This document shows, piece by piece, positions 1 to 12,357 of a stretch of DNA of 64,000 bases. Every line of letters starts with the position of its first letter. Within the stretch, counting starts at the first letter, position 1. The notes under the pieces were generated by a model. The model was not told the DNA's origin. It did no database searches and was given only the letters and a program-made list of their open reading frames with translations. This DNA comes from Geosiphon pyriformis (lineage: Eukaryota; Glomeromycota; Glomeromycetes; Archaeosporales; Geosiphonaceae), in assembly GCA_016748015.1 (NCBI GenBank), contig JAAOMT010000594.1, forward strand, positions 124,001 through 188,000. The letters are read 5' to 3'. The translations under genes and the position numbers were made by a program.

Positions 1-663
1 CAGTTGAGGTGGCAGTGATTGAAATCCTAATGGCATCAGCAATTGAGATTTAAATTCTTCAAAATACTCATTGTATAGTTCTAATAGATCTTCTTTCCTT
101 TGTTTACTTTGGAATGGGAAATGTCCAAATACTGATGTTGCATTTGATGTGGACACATCTGTTGATGATATATTGATGGCACTTCCAGGGGTATAGTGGT
201 AAGATGGGTTGTTTGGAGACTTAACTCTAGTTTTCTTCCAAGTGGGTGGTTGTATCCTTTGAGGTGTTACTGCTGGTGTTTGTAGTTTTTTTTTGCCTTT
301 ATTTGTGTAAGTAATTGGGTATCTTTGCTGTGTGTGGTGTTTAATTTCTTTGTTGATTTTAGTGATGATGGATGCAAAATTATGATTTGTGAGTAGGCTG
401 GTGTTTTGAATTAATTCATTGTAAAAAGTTTCTTTTACTGATTCAATATTTACAGATGTTCCCAACAGATAGGCAATTTTTTCATTAACGTAGAAATTGA
501 AAGCTGATTCTGCTGATATGTGATTATGGATTAATTCCAAATGTTGACAGTAATGTTAAAAAAAGAATTTCGCAAATTCTAGATGATTTGCTCTGACGTT
601 TTCTGATTCTGTCACTTTTGGATGGGGTTGTTGGTACTGGTTCTCTGTAAGATTATACCTCAT
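1..663 (-). pseudogene. Gag-like ORF of a Ty3-type LTR retrotransposon, broken, cut by window edge
   Basis: Reading leftward from an ATG at 661-663, one frame stays open to the window edge except for a single in-frame TAA at 556-558. The product is hydrophilic and rich in Gln, Asn, Thr and Pro, with a Pro/Gln-rich stretch near the left edge. It follows an 854-bp LTR-like sequence by only 14 bp, the normal place for gag. It resembles the N-terminal part of gag-like polyproteins that are repetitive in Glomeromycotina genomes (family recalled, not searched). Protease, reverse transcriptase and integrase would lie outside the window. The single stop and otherwise open frame suggest moderate decay. 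Confidence 0.6.
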
Positions 664-676
664 AGGAAGCACCAAA

Positions 677-1530
677 TGTTATAGGTGACTATTTCTGGTG
701 TTGGATTAAATAACAAAACCTGTAACTTGGTGCTAAAAGTTATTCACATTGATGTTAATAATTTGAAGGTTTTGTATCTGAAAGTTTTGGTTTGAGTTCT
801 TTGTATAATGAACAGAAATTCAATAGTTGTTTTATTCATAGCTTCCCAGAATCGCAATTTTGTTAATTTTTCTTTTGGCGTGATGGCCAGCAATCCTCTA
901 GTAAGTATTCTGTATCTTCTGTACATGTCCTACCCTCTCACAAGGGTCTTTTACCAGACAATCCTTGACATTAGTAATCTAGCACTTTATTCAACCAATT
1001 AGTGCACAACAATAAAATCAAAAATCAAAATAAAGAAAAGAAATAAAAAAAAATAATGAATAAGCCAAGGCAGTTTTGCAAGTTAGTATCCTGTCGATAG
1101 CCATGATCAAGAGCTATTGTTCTAGTGTGTTTAAGTATCAATTACTATCAACATGAAGTGTTGATAGTGGAATTAGGTTTGAGATACCAAATGGTTATTT
1201 ATTGTGTTTGAAAGGTTGTCTAGATGAAATCTAAACTGGAAGGTCTATCTTTTTAGCTTTTAATCCTACTGCTATATATACATAATTGAGATTCCTCAAT
1301 TCCTCAATTCTTCACAACAGGAATCCTGAGATTCCTGGAATTCTGTAATTTCTTTGAGAGGAATCCTGGAATTCTGGAATTCTGCAATTCCTTGTGAGAA
1401 TCCTATAATTTCTGGAATCTTGCAATTTCTAAGAGAAATCCTGGAATTCCACATTTTACTATGTCTATTTCTGATTGGTTAATAACTATGCTAATATATA
1501 TTTCCTATATTTCTATGAGTAACACTGACA
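677..1530 (-). mobile_element. 5' LTR of the Ty3-type element
   Basis: Read on the minus strand, the segment begins TGTCAGTG and ends ATAACA, giving the TG...CA ends of an LTR. A TATA-like stretch (TATATATAG) lies near 1,270-1,282, and an array of GGAATTC-like units at about 1,292-1,460 lies upstream of it in element orientation, so this part would be U3. After the LTR end, the sequence TGGTGCTTCC could be a tRNA primer-binding site; the tRNA was not identified. The right boundary falls inside ORF1 of the LINE fragment at 1,531-2,292, showing insertion into that LINE. The second LTR is outside the window, so the boundaries rest on one copy. Confidence 0.6.
1292..1460. repeat. Degenerate GGAATTC/GGAATCC array in the LTR U3
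   Basis: About 170 bp are built from loosely repeated units such as GGAATTCTGG, GGAATCCTGG, GCAATTCC and GAGATTCC, many containing the palindrome GAATTC. The block sits just upstream (element orientation) of the TATA-like sequence, where LTR enhancers lie. Its function is inferred from position only. Confidence 0.5.
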
Positions 1531-2292
1531 AAATCATATGAGAGAAAGAACTACCAGCAACCTGGGCCCAAGTTTTCCCACCAAAAGAAACTGGACAAAC
1601 AATTGGCACCTGTTTTTTTTATATATATTGGCCAAATAGATCTGATCCTGAGAAGTTACCACCCACTTACCATAAGCACCAGAATTCTTACCCAAAAAAC
1701 ACACTGTAGAGATATAACCAAACTGTTTACAATAAGCACAATAGGTTAAAGAAAAACCAGCCCAGCATAAATTCACACTCTTAAACACTGGAGTAGAATC
1801 AATAGCAGTCAATTTAGATGTTTCATCAACAAAGCACACAATCACACATCTATCATGCACATATAAACTGGGATTATGTCCAATGAAACAGGTTTTCCCA
1901 CCATATGATTCAAACAAATTAGAGAGATCATGAGCTGTAGTACCAGCTGGAAGAGTATAAAGTAAAGCCCAATGTAAATCTCTAGAAACCCATGATTGTT
2001 TATTATCAATGGCCTTTGTTACATGAACAGAATTCTTTTCCATAAAAACAGACCATCTAGCTGTGACCAAATTAGTTATTTCAGATGATTCATAATTAAC
2101 CAATGCTTTCTGCCACAAACCAATCAATTGTATCTTGATTGATACAATCTTGCTAAATTTAGAAAAAACAGATTCTACAACCAATTTGAAAAGATTGACT
2201 GAAATCTTCTTGACAACAATTTCCCAATCCAAACAACTGCTTGGCTTCCTAACATTATTGTTTACCAAAAATTTTTCACAGATTACCATTTC
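1531..2292 (-). pseudogene. LINE C' ORF1, downstream half
   Basis: This encodes the second half of a LINE ORF1 product: an RRM-like stretch (SIKIQLIGLWQKALV), then a zinc knuckle read as CAYCKQFGYISTVC, in which the CCHC histidine is Tyr. It closely matches LINE C at 37,205-37,680. A frameshift in an A-run near 1,615 moves the tail into another frame, where KTWAQVA is readable up to the LTR junction at 1,530. The 5' end (TAAAGAAATGG) continues directly the fragment ending at 9,116; LINE A is inserted between them. The 3' part of C' lies beyond the Ty3-type element, outside the window. Confidence 0.75.
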
Positions 2293-2445
2293 TTTAGTCT
2301 TATTTTTTTTTTTATTTCGTTTAACGAGTGCAGCCCAACCACTATCTAGTATACAAATACAAGGTAAGTGAATCTAACTAAATGTGGCTCATGCATTTGC
2401 TACATGTAACTAGCCACTCAGGCCAATTTAGACAACACTATACAC

Positions 2446-5400
2446 TTATGTAAACTTTGACACTATCACAAATACCAGAAAAAAAAGGCTAGCCTTGCAC
2501 AAACCAAAACTGATGGCAAACGCTTCATCAATTCCAAGAAGACAAACAATTCCACCAGACAAATGTTTAATAGAGTCAGCTGAAAGACCAACAGGAATTT
2601 CTAAAGCACAAACCAAACCACAATGTTCTATGTCCACTCTAAACTTAGTCCTGAGTAATCACAAACCACACTGGTGTTTTTCTGCCAGGCGTCGAACAAA
2701 ATCAGCCACCATCAAAACAGTCCAATTACAATTCTTAAAATGTGCAGTAGCTTCATCAACCTATTCTCTTAGTACAAAGCCTTTACACAATTGCATATAC
2801 ACTCCTGAATTATGACAACTAGCAAGCAGAGTATGCAACATAGAAGAGGATGCCAAAGAACAGTTCACTAGCAATGACTTCCACAAAATGGTCCCACCCA
2901 ACAAAATATCAGCATGCACAGCTGCCTCACTTTGACAAGTAAACACATGATTTGACAATTCAACATCACCACACATCAAACAGAGAACCCCAGGATAACA
3001 TTTATCATACAACTTTTTATGAATGGCAACTGGTAACTTCCTATGGACCACCTTCATTAAGTAGATACAAAGAACAGCTGAAGCTTGGCTTGTAAAGCCC
3101 AACAGCATGTGGGAGTTCAAGTGCCAAACTGAAGCTGTACACTTCCAATCAACCCTCACAATCAAATTTTTATTGATCACCACAGAGCCAGGACCAGCCT
3201 TCCATTGAACATGACAGATAGACCTATAAATATCCCAAACAAAATATCGAGCATTGCCTGAAACAACCTGATCACAAGCCATAACGTACTTTTCCCAAAC
3301 ACTCATAGGAAGAAACAAATTGGAGTGAGTGGCGCGTCCAGCCAAAGCATTGGTCTTGTCATTGTAAGCATCACCTGAATGGCCTTTCACTTTCACCCAC
3401 CCAATAGAAAGGTCCTTATCCTCAATCAACTTGCGAATATAATGCCTCTCCACCCAAAATTTGTTCTTGAAATTAGGAGCAATTAAACCCAATTCTGAAG
3501 CACACACATTAATAGTAGCTTGACTATTAGTGTTAATAACAACCAAACACAAAAAAGGAACACATTCTAGTGCCAAGACAACAGCATGAAGTTCAGCCAT
3601 AGTAGAAGAAAGCAACCCACTAACCTTAATGCCAATACTCATACCAGCATCGGGAAAATAAGCTGCAGCCCCACCCACAACCTTGGCAGTGCCCAAATGA
3701 GACAGAAAACCATCAATATATACTGCGAAGGCATCAGACCAGGATTTATGTAAATGTTCCTGAACAACCAAATATCTTTCCAAATCAAAAAAGTTTGAGC
3801 CACCAGAAACTGTGGACAGACCACCAGGAATGAAATGGTGACCATCCATGTATGCAGAAACTTTGAAGTACCACAAGGGTACAGAACCTCTGGAACTTAG
3901 TCTTTTCCAGTGGCAAAAAGTCTTCTAACTGAGAACTGATCCATCTTTGCCCAATAACCTGTCACCAAAGGCAACACCAAAACACTTTAAAGAAGGAACC
4001 ACACCAAAATAAAAAGAGCTACCCAAGATTGTCAACACAAGGAAACGACCAGCACCACAAAAAGCACAAAGCAAATTGTTGGCCAGATATATATCATTGT
4101 CCAAAAAAATTCTAACCATACCAGTGAGAAAATTGTTAAAGAGACTAACCCTCAACTTAACAGAATGTCGCAAAGGGTTTAACGGAGCCCATCCTAATAT
4201 TTGTAGATCCAAAAAATAGTGTTTAAACAAATGTCCCAGAATATCAGATGCATTTAAGAACCAAACCAATAAAGCCACCTTCTCCTCAGCCTGGATCTGT
4301 TCAAAAGTCCTTACACCATAAAGGGAGGGATGATGTAAAGCCTCACTGGAAAAATCCCGAGACAAATTCACTTTAGATTTGAGACTCTTCCTCAGCATAA
4401 CATCTCATTTCAAGCAGACATTCTTAGAAACAAAGCTGAATTGTGTGCAATAGCTGACAATAGGTTGCAGGACCAAAGACACCAAGTACACAAATTGTTT
4501 ATCCGTCAAAGCTTTCTTGAGAACCATATTGGAAAAGAACCTGATATCCAATTAAGCTTTGGCTAAACTGGGCTTAGACAACCTGTTTGTTGACAAAAAA
4601 ATGCTCAGATATCTATGAGCCTCACCCTGTTTAGCAATAGAGATAAATAGTCCATTAATATGCAAAGATGCATCCAAAACCCTTTTGTTGATAGGAATTG
4701 CCATAGTCTTTTCACTGTTAATTGCGATATCATTGATTTCAAAAAATTTGCCTGCAATATCCAATATATGTTGCATTGATGCTTGACCATTACCAATCCA
4801 GATAGTATTATCCACAAATACACCTGCTGCAAAAAATAAAAACTGACCATCACTAGACTCAATATAGCCAGATTTTGCTACAAAGTTGGTATTAATTCTG
4901 TAACCATATAAATGTTTATGATTCTTAATCTTACACAACAAAGGGTCATAAAAAATCCTCCACAAGAGAGGAAAGAAGACTTCTCCTTAATCTAAACCAT
5001 CCAGCACACAGTATCTATCTGAAAGGCCAAAATCAGTTATCACTCTATTAATCCTGCCCACATATAAGTTTCCAAAAAATGACACAAATCTGTTACACAT
5101 TTTGATCCACTTCAAACTGGCTTTCAACTGCTGCCACTCAACAGAATTATAGGCCTTATGCATATTCTACAACACCAACCAAACCTTCCTATTTTTCTCC
5201 AGAGCATCTTCCATGATCGAACCAACAGCAAAAACTGGAGATTAAGTGGAAGTACCCTTCAGGACTGAGAAATTGTCATCCCGGAGAACACCAAATCTGG
5301 AACAGACTGAAGAAATATAGTTAGACAATAATTTAGAGAGTATCTTTCTGGCTGTCTCAATTAACACAATGGGCTTTGTATTTGTAAGAATGCCATTCCA

Positions 5401-7116
5401 TTCATATGGTTTGGGGATCATAGAAACCCAAGCTTTTTTCCAAAGGGCTAAAACCTCACCAATATTTAGGCAAGAATTTAAGAGACTCAAAAAACATTCA
5501 AGCATATTATCACCACAATGTTTCCATAGCTCATTAGAGATACCAGACAGGCCAGCTGCTTTGCCATCAGATAGATCCAAAATCACATTTACCAATTCAC
5601 TGAAATGAATGTTATTCATAACATCAGAAAAGGCATCATCTTTTACATAATCCAAAGGCGCGTATTAGTGGGCCCATCTGGAAGGCATCACTAAAGGTGA
5701 AATACACTCCCTCGTCCAATTAACCATGATACTGTTAACCCTGCTTTTCACCTCAATTGGATCCAAAACCAGTTTATTGCCTATGACCAAATGGTCCAAA
5801 ACAATCTTATGAAAAGACCGCTCCAAAATACTCCTAATCATGCCACCTTTGTTAGAACTGAAATTTTTCATGTGTTTATTGATGGCACTCTAGATCACTG
5901 TATCTTTTGTCACTCTGGATTCATAATACTTAGACTTCCTATAACACTTTTTAATCTGAGACAGATACTTGAACACCTTCACCAAATCAGTCCCATTTTG
6001 AACCAAAAAATCAAACTTGAAAGTCTCTTTATAATCAACCAGAAATCACTTCTTGATTAGATGATCACACTTATCACCTGTATTCAAACTCTTGACGACC
6101 TTAGCCACCAACAACTCAAGTCCAAGGAACCTCGATGAATGTCTGTTTTTTGAACAGTCAAATTTGCTAAACCAGCACCTAGAAAATATAGTATTAGCAG
6201 CTCTTACCATAACTTTACACAATATGTCCCACATCTCATCCAGATTACTGAGAACCTTAGCACTCAGAAAACTGCCTATGATCAAGGAAAGAGCAGCAGA
6301 CACATTATCCCTAAACTGTAACCATTTAGAAGGGTCAGCATCCTTAAAGTCAAACTTCCATCTGTCTCTGTTGGCCTGTTTGTGAATACTGTTTAGCTAA
6401 GCATCAAGAAGACCCCCCAATCCAATTGAAACTGAAATCATCTTATAATCCATGTTGAAAAACTCCGTAACCATGCCAATGTCCCACTTTATCAGAGCAG
6501 AAACTAAGTTTTCACTGGCAAAAATATAATCAATAACTTTTTTCACACCTCTGGAGTTGTTCCACATAGGTGAACTAGCCAAAAAATGTCCTTTGAAAGA
6601 GTTAACAAGACTTAGATCTGTGCATTTTCTGAGACTAGCACTTTTCTTGATATTTAATTCATTGAAGTCCCCACCCAAAATGACAAAAGAGCTTGAGTTG
6701 ATAGCACTAGCAATCAAAAAGTTGACAGCAAGAGCCTGACCAAATTGCACACCAGCAGACGCATTTGCATAGATACCCAAGATTGTAACCGAAAGTTTGC
6801 CCTTAAACAAAAGCCTAATTGAAATCAACCAACTAGGAATTTCATTGATCTTTGAAACATGCCAAGCCACAGAAAAGTTCATAATAACAGCCACACCAGC
6901 ACCAGAAGAATCTGTATCAAGCCTTGATGTGAAAATACGAACACCAGGAAACTTATTCATGATCCATGGCTTAACGCCAGATTTTAACTTTGTTTCTGTA
7001 ATGATAAAAATGTGATTTTCAGAGTCCATGTGCCATCTAACTACATCATCCTGTTTGGCAGGAATGTTCACACCCCTCACATTATATGTCGCAATTCTCC
7101 AAACTAAACTGTTTAT
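2446..7116 (-). pseudogene. LINE A ORF2: endonuclease, reverse transcriptase, RNase H, broken
   Basis: In order: an exonuclease-endonuclease-phosphatase domain (7,116-6,397) with ITETKLK, GGDFNE and VIDYIF; a reverse transcriptase (about 5,655-4,560) with DGKAAGLSGI, a motif-A equivalent NMHKAYN and a motif-C equivalent FVDN; an RNase H domain (3,876-3,250) with YIDG and AELHAV but NTNSQA where D-S-Q is usual; and a zinc-binding tail (CLMCG...NHVFTC). At least five stops or frameshifts break the frame. Asn replaces the expected Asp in both reverse transcriptase motifs and one RNase H position, so the copy would be catalytically dead even if translated. The product would nick target DNA and copy the element RNA. 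Confidence 0.85.
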
Positions 7117-8993
7117 TGAGATAAAGAAGAGACCACAGAACCTGAACCAGCACACATCTGATCTAACTTCTCCAATACCAAACAAACCAAAGCTTTGAGA
7201 GCCATCAACTTTGACTCCAAACAGCCCATTTTTGAAGTTAAAATTTTTGAACCACTCGAACCCAAATTCGAGACACCAGAGGAAACCGAAGAGGGAGAAG
7301 AAACCACAGGCTTAGAATCATCCAGAACTATATCTGAACCAAATTCCACATTTGCTATAACAGAGATAATCAAGGGCTGAGAAAAGGAGATGAAAGTCAT
7401 GGGCACCAGGTTTAAATCATTAAGTTTGTGTACAATACCAGACACCTTATCTGTAAGAAGTTCCAAAGAACGCTCCAAAAAAATGAGACGAGTCTCCAAA
7501 ATTGAATAAACAGAAACTACAAAAGACAAGTGACCAATCACACCTGAGGCACCAGAAGAGGAGCCAAAACCAGACCCAGAACTAAAGTGAAGACCATTAG
7601 ATAAAGATATCAGAGAAACAACCTGGGCCCATGATTTGCTGCCAAAAGCAGCCAGTCGAGAAATAGGCACACTCTTTTTTACACACAGCTTGGCCAACTG
7701 AAAGTGGTTCTCATCAGAGACAACCCTTTTAAATGACTTGGACAGTTTAGGAGGAGTTGAGATTTCAGCATTACACTCTAGAACAGAATGACCAAGTTTC
7801 CCACATTGTTCATACCAAACTAAGTCCAATCTAGCCCAAGAAAGTCTCACTCCACCAAAAATAGGCTCCATACGAAATGCAGACTCCAATACCTTGTCAT
7901 TCTCAAAACAAACCACAGCACAATGAACTCTATTACCAGTGTCTAAAGATCAATTTATGACACAAGTTTTCTCACCAGCTCCTGCCAAAAAATTACCAAG
8001 ATTATGAGCTGTTGTTCCCACCAGCAAAGTAAACAAAAGCGCCTTATACTGATCTCTAGATGCCCATGTTTTATAATCCCCCACAGTCTTGGTCACACAC
8101 ACTGAATCTTTCCTGATCAAGAAAGACCACTTAGCTGCCAACTGATCTGCCTGACTCGATTTGGTAAACTCCATTACAGTCTTCTGCCACAGCCCAATAA
8201 GTTGCAATTGGATTGACACCACTTGACCAAACTTAAATACTGCAGCAACAATCATGTCATTAGGCATATCCATGGGAATTTCTTTGATTACCACAGCCTG
8301 ATCTGAGTGAAGTCCTTGTTTTTTTACATTGTTGTTCACAATGATCCCTTCTTTTTTGGCCAATGATGCAGCTTTTCTCATGTTCTTTTCAGAAGTAAAC
8401 ATTAATCGAATGATTCCTTCAAATTTTGAGGGGGTAGTGGCCCCCCCAAAACCATTGATTTTCGAAAATAATTTTCTGATGACCTGAGTTTTGGCCGTAG
8501 CCAATTTGCCTTCCACAGCTGAGAGATTAATGTTCAGAGCAAAAGATTTTTTCACAGCAACTTCCATCTGAGTTTTGACTATTTTGGAATCTAACCACTT
8601 TTTTTTCAAAGAAATATCAAGAAGGGGAGAGAGAAAACCACCATCATTGTCATCCATGTCATAATCCAGAAAACCAAGAGGGGAACCACAAACCAAATCA
8701 TTTTTAACTCTCTTTGTCTTAGGAGTTGTAGCAGCTGAACTGAGAAAAGACTTATTACTACTACTGATCAGGACGTCATCAACAATACCACTATTAAAAT
8801 CACTTTCCATATCAGAGTACATGCCCCCATTAGAATGAGGTTTGGCCAAAAAAACACCACTTTTAACACCAGAATGCTTAATATTACAAAGAGAAACCCT
8901 TTTTTTTTGTGAAAAAAAGCCACCAACAGGACCAAAAAAAGCACTTAAGGGGGCTTTTGAACCTGATGAACTGCCACTAGAGACAGCCTTCAT
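7113..8993 (-). pseudogene. LINE A ORF1: RNA-binding protein, broken
   Basis: The likely start is the Met at 8,993 (MKAVSSGSSSGSK), although the frame is open further upstream. A Ser/Gly-rich N-terminus is followed by an RRM-like segment (VVIKEIPMDMPNDMIVAAV, then GQVVSIQLQLIGLWQKTV). A TGA at 7,950-7,952 interrupts the frame just before a zinc knuckle in which YEQCGKLGHSVLEC has Tyr at the first knuckle Cys. A Ser-rich tail ends at a TAA at 7,113-7,115, overlapping the start position of ORF2 (ATA instead of ATG). ORF1 proteins of this type bind the element RNA. This N-terminus differs from those of LINEs B/D and C, so A is a separate subfamily. Confidence 0.75.
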
Positions 8994-9115
8994 ATTCACA
9001 ACAAATGGGTTGTGTATAAAAGAAATAGTGAAATAAAACAGATAGAAAAAACAAAAAACTTTTTTCAAAATTGTGATCTTCAGGAAATTTGGGATGTATG
9101 AGAGAAAGAAGTTTT

Positions 9116-9976
9116 TTTAGTCTTATTTAAGCTTAATTCTGAAGTAAAAGAAGATCTGATGATTCCTGAAAATTTTAAGAAAGCAGAAGCTCTCCCAAAA
9201 CCATCAACCTGATAAAAAATTTTTTTAATTAAAATTAACTTGACATTAACAGTTTTTCCAAAAATAGCCAAAAGCTTAACATCTAATGTGAATGATTTTA
9301 CTGGCTCGAAACACCTCTTTTTCAGAACACATGACTTGCTACTTGGCAGCTAATTGAAATCTTTGAATTTAAGAGAAAGAAGCTTCAGAATGTCATTGAT
9401 GTTACTTGTATTATTGAAGGAAGGTTTCTTTGGCAGATGTTCTAACACATATGTTCTCGTCCATGTTTTTCTTAAAGTCATGTCATTAACCATATTATTA
9501 GTTTCGGAGTTATTGGAATTCACATAACTTATTTCCTCTGCCATTATGTTGTTCATGTTTTCTATGTTAGACACTTTATTAATACTAGCATTCTTGTTTT
9601 TCACTTTACTATCCCAAGACATCTTGTGTTTCAGATTGCTAGTATGTAGAATGTCATCAGGAATAAGACCAGCCAACAAATTCATTACACCACTAGAAGT
9701 TCCAGGATTTTTAGACTTCTTGTATAAAAAACCACAAGAGTATACACTTTCAACACATGTCTTTTTTTTATTATTAGACTGGGTTCCCAACCCAGCCAAA
9801 ATAGAGCTCAAATCACCAGCAGATAAGCCCACTGGTTCCATTGTAACAAAGAAAAGAAAGTCGGAAGAAATAATTAGAAAGAAAACCAAAGAAAAAAGGA
9901 AAAGACAAATTAAATTTCAACAAAATATTGCTCTTATTATGGTTAGGGAATTGACAAGAGAAAAAAGTTTTTGTCT
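9116..9976 (-). pseudogene. LINE C' ORF1, upstream half, with 5' UTR
   Basis: Reading leftward from about 9,976, a short 5' UTR containing CTCTTGTCAATTCC precedes a start codon at 9,839-9,841 (MEPVGLSAGD). The frame holds KKKTCVESVYS, matching KKKACVESVYS of LINE C (36,237 onward), then an Asn/Ser-rich region. Internal stops and frameshifts occur between 9,271 and 9,350. The fragment ends at the LINE A junction (9,116) and continues at 2,292. Same family as LINE C on the opposite strand. Confidence 0.7.
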
Positions 9977-10791
9977 TTTTTTTTCAATCATAAAATTTTA
10001 TAATAATTAAATTATAATTTTAATATAAATTATTTTAATTTTAATTTTAATAATAATATTAAATATTAAAATAAATATTACTTATTTAAAAAAATTTTAA
10101 TAATTAATAAATGTTTTTTAAATATAATTAAAAACAATAATATTTTTTAATTAAGCAATATTATTATGTAATTAATTAAAATTATGTGTTAAAATTAATT
10201 GTTTTAAAACTGGTAATGATTAACCGAAATTATTTATATTAAATAATTTAGCCAAAAAATAAATATAATAAACATATTGTTTTTTTACTGCATTAATTTT
10301 TTTGGCCATTTAAGTAATAATAATAAAAAGCATTAAAAAAATAATAATTTGTTACTTGTTTGTAGTTAAAAGTTCTTGAATTTTTAATAATAATAGTAAT
10401 AACACTAAAATTATTCTTAATAAACTGTTTTAAAAAAAATTAAAAAGAAAAAAACTTTTAACCAAAAACAATAATAGTGTTTTTTTAGCTACTAAACTGT
10501 TTAATTTTTTTATTATTTAAAAAATGTGTTTTTGTAAAGCAGTATTTAGTTGTTTTTATAATTTAATTTTTTTTGGATAGTTGCATTATTAAAAACAATA
10601 ATAAAAGTGATAATTGCTTTTTTTTTTACTTTAGTTGTAATCATATATTTATACTAAATATTCATAAAAAGTTTTTTATAACTTTTAATAATTTGTTTTT
10701 AAAAAAATTATTTTTATTATAAATAATATAAATTTATAAATTATTAATCATTTTAATAAAATTAGAAAATCTAACAAAATATAAAAATTAA

Positions 10792-10878
<87 letters not shown>

Positions 10879-11259
10879 AAATAGAAATTTTATTTTTATA
10901 ATTTGTAATTTATTTATATAAATTTATTATATATCTAATAAAAATTTTAAAATAATAAAGTTTATATTTTTTTTATGCATACGGTGCTATTTAAATACAG
11001 TTCATAATTGCGTTATTAAATAAGAAATGCCATTATATACATTAATAACAAATAAAAAAATAAAAAAAATAATTGTTTTAAAGCTAAAAAATAATGCTAA
11101 AATAAAAACTTATAATTAAACATGAAATTTTTTGTATATTAATTGTTGTCTAAACTTTATTGGATAACAAATGTTTCCTGCCACTTTACCATTTTTGATA
11201 CATATTTTTAAATCCTCTGTTAGCTCTAATTCAATTCTTTTTTAAACCAATTTCTCCAT
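9977..11259. other. AT-rich intergenic desert
   Basis: Almost pure A/T with short homopolymers and no open frame of coding composition. It contains the microsatellite at 10,795-10,877. Base composition recovers near 11,200, just before the PXMP4-like gene. No RNA gene or recognisable element was seen; it may be a fully eroded repeat. Confidence 0.6.
10795..10877. repeat. (AAT)n microsatellite
   Basis: About 27 uninterrupted TAA/AAT trinucleotides, ending at the sequence ATACAAATAG. A simple repeat with no coding frame around it. Confidence 0.95.
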
Positions 11260-12085
11260 ATGCTCTCAGAAACCGCTGCAATTTTCGTTAATGAACCAAA
11301 GTATCGTGATCTGTTACAAATTGTTAAAGGATTTCGAAATGGCGCTGTATACGGTGCAAAAGTACGGTTTCCTCATGCTTTGGTGATGGCTTTTCTATTT
11401 CGAGAGGGCAGGTGCGTTGAAATTAATAATTAAAAGGTTTCAACTCCTTGAGAGCTTTGTTAATGGCCTTATCTTAGACTATTTTAAAATTTATCAATCG
11501 AGAATATTTTCTCGCTGACCCATTTACCTCCCGTCTGCTGATTATGCGGACAGCATAAAAGAAAAAATCATATGGATCTTTCGTGCTACAAAACAACATT
11601 CTCGCAATCTCGCTTTATTTGTCACAATATATAAGATGACGATGTACATGCAAAAGAAACTTTCTGGTGACAAAGAATACAGTTCTCATGCATTTTTAGC
11701 CGGACTTATTGGAGGGTATTTCGTTTTTGGGGAGAATAATAATATCAATCAACAAGTAAGTACTTTTCATTTTTATTTGATTTTGTCATCAATTCTTCTA
11801 TCCAAGTTTTTTTACATTTTTTTGGTGAATCCACCATAGATTGTCCTATATGTTTTTGCTCGGATTATGATTGGTCTTGCTAAGTTACCAGTAGCCCGCA
11901 AGATCATTGATGAACCAAGAAACACTTTTCCAATTTTCGCCTCCCTTACGTGGGGGACTGTAATGTGGCTCTTTCGTCATGAACGGAATGTTCTTCAACC
12001 TTCCTTGCAAGCTTCCATGCAATATTTATACTTAGATTCGAATAACTGGAGCTCGATCAAGAATCTTTTGTGGCACAATAAATAG
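11260..12085 (+). CDS. PXMP4: PXMP4/PMP24-like peroxisomal membrane protein
   Basis: Three exons (11,260-11,411; 11,554-11,755; 11,840-12,085) splice in frame to 199 residues, close to the usual size of the family (around 210). The product carries family signatures along its whole length: KGFRNGAVYGAK and PHALVMAFLFREG near the N-terminus, HAFLAGLIGGYFVFGENNNIN in the middle, and LQPSLQASMQYLY-DSN at the C-terminus. The family is related to Tim17/Tim22/Tim23 proteins and spans the peroxisomal membrane; its exact role is not well defined. The start is the first ATG in frame with the conserved block (MLSETAAIF). Introns have GT-AG ends (gtgcgt...gacag; gtaagt...catag). It is convergent with the uL10m gene, with about 270 bp between stops. 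Confidence 0.9.
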
Positions 12086-12357
12086 AATAGTAAATAATAT
12101 AGATTTTGGGCAATTTTTCTCCGAACTTATCCATTTATGGAACTTCTACAGGGTTTATGTTCGCCCAATAACATATATTCTAGATTAACATTTTATAGGG
12201 AAATATGATTGAATCCTTTTAAAAACGAAACATCCAAACGAAATTTTTGGGTCTGCTAAAAGCACAACATATAAACAAGTCTGGCACCATTGACAAGAAA
12301 TTGGGAATGAAAGTTTGAAGAATGACACCAAATAGACACCCAGAAGAGCTTGATTTC

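Larger units (their letters stand above)
2306..9115 (-). mobile_element. LINE A: near-full-length non-LTR retrotransposon with 13-bp target-site duplication
   Basis: A complete but inactivated LINE of about 6.8 kb, read right to left: 5' UTR with ACTTCTTTCTCT near 9,100, ORF1, ORF2, 3' UTR, and an A-rich tail (plus-strand T-run at 2,303-2,313). Flanks carry the direct repeat TTTAGTCTTATTT at 2,293-2,305 and 9,116-9,128, exact over 13 bp. Removing the element and one repeat restores ORF1 of LINE C', so the insertion history is clear. Such duplications and an oligo-A end are hallmarks of target-primed reverse transcription. Multiple stops and frameshifts make the copy non-autonomous. Confidence 0.9.

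Noticed and set aside
808-1002. Small ORFs at 744-1,002 on both strands
   Set aside because: They lie inside the LTR and overlap each other; no start context or similarity supports them.
1534-9889. Independent short host genes at 1,534-2,289 and 9,350-9,889
   Set aside because: Both match consecutive parts of LINE C ORF1 and are the split halves of one LINE.
10795-10877. Regular short repeats as a possible CRISPR-like array
   Set aside because: It is a simple (AAT)n microsatellite without spacers.
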